DNA from: Heterodera schachtii
Lineage: Eukaryota; Nematoda; Chromadorea; Rhabditida; Heteroderidae
DNA: 64,000 nucleotides
NCBI GenBank assembly: GCA_023374025.1
Contig: SIJG01000001.1
Span: 4,176,616 to 4,240,615, forward strand
Direction: 5' to 3'
In this document: positions 57,057-64,000 of the stretch, in pieces
Layout: every line of letters begins with the position of its first letter
Position numbering within the stretch: the stretch's first letter is position 1
Made by a program: the position numbers and the translations under genes
The notes under the pieces: generated by a model
Databases searched by the model: none
What the model was told of the DNA's origin: nothing
The model's input: the letters and a program-made list of their open reading frames with translations, nothing else

Positions 57057-58818
57057 ATGAACCGACGGTAAGCGAATAGTTTAACAATTATCAAAATTCA
57101 TTTAACCCCTAATTCATTTTTTCACAAATTTCAGCTGGCTGTGTAACGACGTTTGGATGGACATTTTGCCGTTGTTTGATCGTCCTCAGCTCGGCTTCAA
57201 ATTGGCAATGCTTTCGCCACGTTTCGATGCGCTGGTGGACACGCATTTTGATGGACAAAACGGAATTGACGCTTTGGAGAACAATCACAATTGACAAGGA
57301 CATTTTGAAAGCAGTGCCAACCTTATCTGTGTTTATCAACGGTGCCAACAATTCCGTGCCATTTCCATTGCCCGACGTCCATTCGCCGCCGATGCCAAAC
57401 AACATTCGCTTTAAGGACCTTCGAATTAAGTAATTGCCGAAAAATGAAAAGCACTTAATAAATAAAAAACATTCATTTTCAGTTGCATTGACCATTCCGT
57501 GATCGCATTTCTTCGTGCCAATCAACTCATTTTCGACAAAGGCACCAATTTGCGTCTGTCGGTTCCTTCCTGTTCCATACAACACTGAATGTCCAGCCAA
57601 TTTGGGATGATTTTGCCCGTCGAATTTGGCCCATTTTTGCACCAACCATTCGCCACTTTGGCTTTCCCGATGGCCATCTTTTGAACACATTGCTTCGTCT
57701 CGTTTCGCCGACAATTCTCACGGATGATCAGATCAACATTCATTCAATCAGTTCCGGACGTCAGTTTCCCGAAGCGATTGATGATGATCATTTTGATGGG
57801 CCAACAACAGCAACATTTGATCGATCAACTACAAATTATGATGGATCAATTATGACTTCTGTTGCTGCTGGTCAAGCATTGTCAAAATGGTTGCACATTT
57901 CGAGAAAAGATGGACAGCCGAAGCAATTGCGATTCCACCATTTTGCCAATCCAGCCAAACAATGAATGGATCAACAATTTCAAAGAGGTGTGATGACAAT
58001 ACTTTTGGTACTTGTTAATTATCTGTGTCCAGATTTTCAAAAAATTTTATGTTTTTCGCTATAACTTTTTTCTTTGGCATCCAAATCCAAGGATTGTTGG
58101 TATCATTCGAAAGCTTAACATGTTTCGAAGCAAATTCTATGTGTCACTTCGCGATTAGACAATTACCAAAAAAGTTATACATGAAAACATGAAAATTGCG
58201 AAAAGGTCGAAATTAGTCCAAATTTTCAAGTTTTTTCTTAATAAAAATTGTTTCCAGTCTAGAAAATCATTTCGCTTTTTGTAAGGCTAATAGAGCATCT
58301 GAAGAGCTTTCGAATGATACCAACAATCTTGGATTTGGATGCTAAAGAAAAAAATTATTGCGAAAAACATAAATTTTTTTGAAAATCTGGACACAGATAA
58401 TTAACAAGTACCATACTTTTTTTTTTTTTTGCTTAGCGACTGCTGCTGCTTTTGATTGCCTTTATTTCATGCCAATTTTGTTTAGAAATTTTTGCGTGCC
58501 ACCGCCACTTTGGCCAGCTACAAAATTTATTTCACAACGTACGCGGACGCTTCATTTAAACCATTTGAATTGGTGAACGAACGAACGCAAGAAAAGCTGA
58601 TGTTGGAAAATGTAACATTTTTCGGCAACGAATGGATAATGAAACGGTGCCCAATTGGGGAGACGGCGGCGCCGATTCATTGGGAGGACGAAAATTTGGA
58701 CGACAATTTGAACACTGTGGACTTTTGGCGTTATCCTGGCTTTAAGAGGGCGTCTTCAGCAGAAGAAGTGGGACAAAACACACAACAACGGCAACAACAA
58801 TTATCGCTAGAAGAATGA
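57057..58818 (+). pseudogene. F-box-like DVWxDIL family gene with three frame breaks
   Basis: Exons 57057-57067, 57135-57429, 57483-57987 and 58486-58818. Expected family order is present: LCNDVWMDILPLFDRPQLG and FDALVDTHFDG, then in another frame KTELTLWRTITIDKDI and PNNIRFKDLRIK, CIDHSVIAFLRANQLIFDKG, WDDFARRIWPIFAPTIRHF, SPTILTDDQINIHSI, WLHISRKDGQPKQLRF, EWINNFKE, FLRAT, PFELVNERTQEKL and WIMKRCPIGE. These lie in different frames: breaks fall near 57253, 57560 and 57960. The N-terminal DVWMDIL region is F-box-like, and the family is strongly expanded in cyst nematodes (from memory). If intact it would likely be a substrate adaptor of an SCF ubiquitin ligase. Three breaks suggest a young pseudogene or assembly indels. 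Intron 3 holds a MITE. Confidence 0.75.
58007..58412. mobile_element. Merlin-like MITE (GG termini) in F-box-like gene intron 3
   Basis: Ends GGTACTTGTTAATTATCTG and its exact inverse extend into a 38-bp terminal inverted repeat. A perfect 8-bp duplication, ATACTTTT, flanks it (57999-58006 and 58413-58420). Inside is a second inverted pair (catccaaatccaag... and ...cttggatttggatg) and the attcgaaagctta words of the dispersed family. Removing it leaves an intron of about 84 bp. Confidence 0.92.
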
Positions 58819-58819
58819 A

Positions 58820-59185
58820 TTAATTAAGAAATGATCGATCATTATGTACATTTAAGTGATCAAATAATGTATTTTATGAAGAATAATTGTAAATATATGA
58901 TGATAGATTGGTATATTTAAATAAATAGAATGTGCAAAAAAAGTGAAACAAAATTTAGAGAATTTGGACAAACCTTTTGGTTTCTGAATTCTCAAATCCA
59001 CTTTTTTTTGTCTATCCGAAGGGTCGGGAAGAAATTTTAGTTTTTTACAAAACCTAAGTTTGTCCATTAAAATTTTTTCGAAACTATGAGATATATTGTA
59101 TAGTTTTAGAGGATTTATTAGGTGAGTTTCTTGTTTAATAATTTTGAAGGCTGTGATCAGAGGCCTTTCAGAATTACGAACGACA
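58820..59185. other. 3-prime flank of the F-box-like gene
   Basis: AT-rich. It contains a 45-bp phrase (acaaaacctaagtttgtcc ...) at 59043-59090 that recurs at 59617-59662. Confidence 0.5.
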
Positions 59186-59188
59186 AAC

Positions 59189-59339
59189 CAGGGCTGGAGC
59201 GCGCACAGAAAAAAAACCGCGGTCGCGCACCGCGCATTGAAATTGCCGCGGCCGCGCACCGCGCATTCAAATTGCCGCGGCCGCGATCGCGGATTGCGCC
59301 AAAAAAAACGTCGCGGGTCGCGGTCGCGCTCCAGCCCTG
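59189..59339. mobile_element. hAT-type MITE with CGCGGTCGCG words, 151 bp
   Basis: Ends CAGGGCTGGAGCGCG and the inverse CGCGCTCCAGCCCTG are flanked by a perfect 8-bp duplication, CGACAAAC (59181-59188 and 59340-59347). The interior is made of ccgcggccgcg, accgcgcattgaaatt and related words. It has inserted into a segment that is itself made of cgacaaac / gtttgtcg words (59169-59503). Confidence 0.93.
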
Positions 59340-59505
59340 CGACAAACGACAGAGACAAACGATATAGGTATTTGTCGTTGGTTTACGTCGTTGTTATTTA
59401 TCTTCAATCAGAATTAAAAATTTTGTCGTTTGTCTTATGTCTCCCGAAATTAGTCGTTTGTCGTCTGAAATTAGGCGTTTGTCGTTTGTCTTCTATTATT
59501 CTGAT
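59340..59505. repeat. GTTTGTCG word cluster, host of the nested MITE
   Basis: Words gtcgtttgtc, cgacaaacgac and variants recur about eight times. The left flank of the nested MITE (cagaattacgaacgac) is roughly inverted at the right end (attattctg). Probably an older word-repeat element; no target duplication could be verified. Confidence 0.5.
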
Positions 59506-59515
59506 TGATTTTTAC

Positions 59516-59605
59516 TAGAGTGCCACGGGACCGGGAATTTTGGGCAAAACCGGGACCGGGACCTTTTCGGGTTGAAAAACCGGGAATTTTTGGCTGGGAA
59601 AACCG
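59516..59605. mobile_element. Truncated relative of the ACCGGGA MITE
   Basis: It starts TAGAGTGCCACGGGACCGGG and then matches the element at 36413-36584 closely (gaattttgggcaaaaccggg, ttttcgggttgaaaa). The right end is missing, replaced by the repeated acaaaacctaagtttgtcc phrase. Confidence 0.7.
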
Positions 59606-59791
59606 AGATTTTAATTGTTTACAAAACCTAAGTTTGTCCATTAAAAATTTTTTCGAAATAATAATTAATAAAAGATTTCAATTAAATTTAAAAAATAATA
59701 ACAAATGTCCAATTTTTTGAATATTTAAATGATTCCGCCTCAACAAAATCCCTTTTAAAAGTCGTGCCGTAAGTAAAAACAGTTAGGTGTA

Positions 59792-59971
59792 ATGATGTTT
59801 CAATTTAGAATTTCATTCGAAAAAATGGCACAATTCTCTCAAAAATTGGCGCTCTTCTCCGTTTTTGTTCATTTTCTTCTCGGCATTTTTTGTTTGGAAG
59901 TGTTGAATCAAAGGTGGAATTCAAAGTCGGAATATACTGCCGTAATAATACAAAACCAATTATTCTGCTAG
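59792..59971 (+). CDS. Short ORF with signal-anchor running into the first satellite unit
   Basis: 59 residues. The N-terminus contains FSQKLALFSVFVHFLLGIFCLEV, a hydrophobic segment typical of a signal peptide or anchor. The last 20 or so residues (RWNSKSEYTAVIIQNQLFC) are encoded by the start of the first satellite unit. No family was recognised. It may be chance, or a relic of the gene from which the satellite unit arose. Confidence 0.3.
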   Translation: MMFQFRISFEKMAQFSQKLALFSVFVHFLLGIFCLEVLNQRWNSKSEYTAVIIQNQLFC

Positions 59972-62900
59972 AATTCTAAAATTTATTTAGTATCAATTTT
60001 GTAATTAATTAAGGAGTCAAAATACAAAATAGCGTGATGTTTGAAGGATAACTTTCTTAAATGCCACTGCTTTTCCTGGCGCTAAAGCTTGTCCACGCAG
60101 TTTTATTGAAGTGCAGCTGTTCCAGTTCATTATATGCACAAAGTCTGGCCCCGCCTAAAAGGTGGAATTCAAAGACGGAATATACTGCCGTTATAATACA
60201 AAACAAATTATTCTGCTAGAATTCTAAAATTTATTTAGTATTAATTTTGTAATTAATTAAGGAGTCAAAATAGAAAATAGCGCGATGTTTGAAGGATAAC
60301 TTTCTTAGAAATTCCACTGCTTTTCCTGGCCCTAAATTTGTCCACGCCACTTTGATTGAAGTGCAGCTGTTCGAGTTCATTATACGTACAAAGTCTGGCC
60401 CCGCCTAAAAGGTGGAATTCAAAGACGGAATATACTGCTGTTATAATACAAAACAAATTATTCTGCTAGAATTCTAAAATTTATTTAGTATTAATTTCGT
60501 AATTAATTAAGGAGTCAAAATAGAAAATAGCGTGATGTTTGAAGGATAACTTTCTTAGAAATTCCACTGCTTTTCCTTGCCCTAAATTTGTCCACGCCAG
60601 TTTGATTGAAGTGCAGCTGTTCGAGTTCATTATACGTACAAAGTCTGGCCCCGCCTAAAAGGTGGAATTCAAAGACGGAATATACTGCCGTAATAATACA
60701 AAACCAATTATTCTGCTAGAATTCTAAAATTTATTTATTATCAATTTTATAATTAATTAAGGAGTCAAAATAGAAAATAGCGCGATGTTTGAAGGATAAC
60801 TTTCTTAGAAATTCCACTGCTTTTCCTGGCCCTAAATTTGTCCACGCCACTTTGATTGAAGTGCAGCTGTTCGAGTTCATTATACGTACAAAGTCTGGCC
60901 CCGCCTAAAAGGTGGAATTCAAAGACGGAATATACTGCCGTAATAATACAAAACCAATTATTCTGCTAGAATTCTAAAATTTATTTAGTATCAATTTTGT
61001 AATTAATTAAGGAGTCAAAATAGAAAATAGCGTGATGTTTGAAGGATAGCTTTCTTAAAATGCCACTGCTTTTCCTGGCGCTAAAGCTTGTCCACGCAGT
61101 TTTATTGAAGTGCAGCTGTTCCAGTTCATTATATGCACAAAGTCTGGCCCCGCCTAAAAGGTGGAATTCAAAGACGGAATATACTGCCGTTATAATACAA
61201 AACAAATTATTCTGCTAGAATTCTAAAATTTATTTAGTATTAATTTCGTAATTAATTAAGGAGTCAAAATAGAAAATAGCGCGATGTTTGAAGGATAACT
61301 TTCTTAGAAATTCCACTGCTTTTCCTGGCCCTAAATTTGTCCACGCCACTTTGATTGAAGTGCAGCTGTTCGAGTTCATTATACGTACAAAGTCTGGCCC
61401 CGCCTAAAAGGTGGAATTCAAAGACTGAAGATACTGCCGTAATAATACAAAACCAATTATTCTGCTAGAATTCTAAAATTTATTTAGTATTAATTTTGTA
61501 ATTAATTAAAAAGTCAAAATAGAAAATAGCGCGATGTTTGAAGGATAACTTTCTTAGAAATGCCACTGCTTTTCCTGGCACTAAAACTTGTCCACGCCAG
61601 TTTTATTGAAGTGCAGCTGTTCCAGTTCATTATATGCACAAAGTCTGGCCCCGCCTAAAAGGTGGAATTCAAAGACGGAATATACTGCCGTAATAATACA
61701 AAACCAATTATTCTGCTAGAATTCTAAAATTTATTTAGTATTAATTTCGTAATTAATTAAGGAGTCAAAATAGAAAATAGCGTGATGTTTGAAGGATAAC
61801 TTTCTTAGAAATTCCACTGCTTTTCCTTGCCCTAAAATTTGTCCACGCCAGTTTGATTGAAGTGCAGCCGTTCGAGTTCATTATACGTACAAAGTCTGGC
61901 CCCGCCTAAAAGGTGGAATTCAAAGACGGAATATACTGCCGTAATAATACAAAACCAATTATTCTGCTAGAATTCTAAAATTTATTTAGTATCAATTTTG
62001 TAATTAATTAAGGAGTCAAAATAGAAAATAGCGCGCAATGTTTGAAGGATAACTTTCTTAAATGCCACTGCTTTTCCTGGCGCTAAACTTGTCCACGCCA
62101 GTTTTATTGAAGTGCAGCTGTTCCAGTTCATTATATGCACAAAGTCTGGCCCCGCCTAAAAGGTGGAATTCAAAGACGGAATATACTGCCGTTATAATAC
62201 AAAACAAATTATTCTGCTAGAATTCTAAAATTTATTAGTATTAATTTCGTAATTAATTAAGGAGTCAAAATAGAAAATAGCGTGATGTTTGAAGGATAAC
62301 TTTCTTAGAAATTCCACTGCTTTTCCTTGCCCTAAATTTGTCCACGCCAGTTTGATTGAAGTGCAGCTGTTCGAGTTCATTATACGTACAAAGTCTGGCC
62401 CCGCCTAAAAGGTGGAATTCAAAGACGGAATATACTGCCGTAATAATACAAAACCAATTATTCTGCTAGAATTCTAAAATTTATTTATTATCAATTTTGT
62501 AATTAATTAAGGAGTCAAAATAGAAAATAGCGCGATGTTTGAAGGATAACTTTCTTAGAAATTCCACTGCTTTTCCTGGCCCTAAATTTGTCCACGCCAC
62601 TTTGATTGAAGTGCAGCTGTTCGAGTTCATTATACGCACAAAGTCTGGCCCCGGCTAAAAGGTGGAATTCAAAGACGGAATATACTGCCGTTATAATACA
62701 AAACAAATTATTCTGCTAGAATTCTAAAATTTATTTAGTATTAATTTCGTAATTAATTAAGGAGTCAAAATAGAAAATAGCGTGATGTTTGAAGGATAAC
62801 TTTCTTAGAAATTCCACTGCTTTTCCTTGCCCTAAATTTGTCCACGCCAGTTTGATTGAAGTGCAGCTGTTCGAGTTCATTATACGCACAAAGTCTGGCC

Positions 62901-64000
62901 CCGCCTAAAAGGTGGAATTCAAAGACGGAATATACTGCCGTAATAATACAAAAACAATTATTCTGCTAGAATTCTAAAATTTATTTAGTATCAATTTTGT
63001 AATTAATTAAGGAGTCAAAATAGAAAATAGCGCGATGTTTGAAGGATAACTTTCTTAGAAATTCCACTGTTTTTCCTGGCGCTAAACTTGTCCACGTCAG
63101 TTTTCTTGAAGTGCAGCTGTTCCAGTTCATTATATGCACAAAGTCTGGCCCCGCCTAAAAGGTGGAATTCAAAGACGGAATATACTGCCGTTATAATACA
63201 AAACAAATTATTCTGCTAGAATTCTAAAATTTATTTAGTATTAATTTTGTAATTAATTAAGGAGTCAAAATAGAAAATAGCGTGATGTTTGAAGGATAAC
63301 TTTCTTAGAAATGCCACTGCTTTTCCTGGCCCTAAATTTGTCCACGCCACTTTGATTGAAATGCAGCTGTTCGAGTTCATTATACGCACAAAGTCTGGCC
63401 CCGCCTAAAAGGTTGGATTCAAAGACGGAAAATACTGCCGTAATAATACAAAACCAATTATTCTGCTAGAATTCTAAAATTTATTTATTATCAATTTTGT
63501 AATTAATTAAGGAGTCAAAATAGAAAATAGCGCGATGTTTGAAGGATAACTTTCTTAGAAATGCCACTGCTTTTCCTGGCCCTAAATTTGTCCACGCCAC
63601 TTTGATTGAAGTGCAGCTGTTCGAGTTCATTATACGCACAAAGTCTGGCCCCGCCTAAAAGGTGGAATTCAAAGACGGAATATACTGCCGTAATAATACA
63701 AAACCAATTATTCTGCTAGAATTCTAAAATTTATTTAGTATCAATTTTGTAATTAATTAAGGAGTCAAAATAGAAAATAGCGCGATGTTTGAAGGATAAC
63801 TTTCTTAGAAATTCCACTGTTTTTCCTGGCGCTAAACTTGTCCACGCCAGTTTTATTGAAGTGCAGCTGTTCCAGTTCATTATATGCACAAAGTCTGGCC
63901 CCGCCTAAAAGGTGGAATTCAAAGACGGAATATACTGCCGTTATAATACAAAACAAATTATTCTGCTAGAATTCTAAAATTTATTTAGTATTAATTTTGT
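59913..64000. repeat. 250-bp satellite array, at least 16 units, truncated by window end
   Basis: Units begin ggtggaattcaaag at 59913, 60161, 60411, 60661, 60911, 61160, 61410, 61661, 61912, 62162, 62411, 62661, 62911, 63161, 63411, 63661 and 63911. Copies are about 95 percent alike by eye. Two subtypes differ at ttccagttcattatatgcac versus ttcgagttcattatacgtac (or cgcac), arranged irregularly. Each unit carries two EcoRI sites. A 63-codon minus-strand reading frame stays open in many units but starts at a TTG and is read here as a by-product of the 250-bp unit. Confidence 0.97.

Noticed and set aside
60265..63956. Conserved 63-codon minus-strand ORF in satellite units
   Set aside because: It starts with TTG, is limited by the 250-bp unit and varies as the DNA varies; no evidence of selection on the protein can be seen by eye.

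Overview
The window reads as a tylenchid plant-parasitic nematode genome, most likely a cyst nematode (Heterodera/Globodera group). This rests on content, not on a database match. Genes are split into short exons by AT-rich introns with nematode-type acceptors (tttcag, ttttag). There is a tweety homologue, a nematode-style S28 carboxypeptidase, a DUF4773 protein, and a member of the DVWxDIL F-box-like family that I know to be greatly expanded in cyst nematodes. All exon models were joined by hand using splice phase; no transcript evidence was available.

Layout. 0.7-1.5 kb: a possible partial gene whose splice donor is duplicated by a transposon. 1.5-5.6 kb: a GC-rich island and three foldback transposons. 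5.7-10.8 kb (minus): complete 13-exon S28 serine carboxypeptidase. 13.7-20.6 kb (minus): complete 14-exon tweety-family gene. 20.6-31 kb: a gene-poor stretch of GC-rich islands, a duplicated dispersed repeat, a GC-rich minisatellite and a pyrimidine-rich tract. 31-41.7 kb (plus): a doubtful small gene, then three tandem relatives that share an upstream control region. Two of these encode secreted or anchored Ly6-like (three-finger) cysteine-rich proteins; the third keeps the promoter and signal peptide but has a Pro/Ala-rich body. 41.9-53.6 kb: a cluster of small, mostly secreted or membrane genes (DUF4773 protein, a Gly/Tyr-rich secreted protein with a likely one-base frameshift, a Gln-rich protein, a Cys-rich 92-residue protein, a PPxY single-pass membrane protein, and two minus-strand genes). 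55.5-58.8 kb: a 17-residue-repeat ORF and the F-box-like gene with three reading-frame breaks. 59.9-64 kb: a 250-bp satellite that runs off the end of the window.

The most unusual thing is a swarm of nine non-autonomous foldback DNA transposons with well-defined ends. Seven have perfect 8-bp target-site duplications and two match at 7 of 8 bases. Six have at least one terminus of hAT type (YARNG) and two have GG termini suggesting Merlin; one is unclassified. Seven are filled with their own private repeated word (CCTGGA, CCCGTTCC, CGCGGTCGCG, ACCGGGA, GAGGATTTTTG, CAACTCCGTC or G/C runs). Five of the nine target sites contain TTAAAA or a near variant. The second notable feature is the co-duplicated promoter module of the Ly6-like cluster, paired with replacement of the coding body in the third copy.
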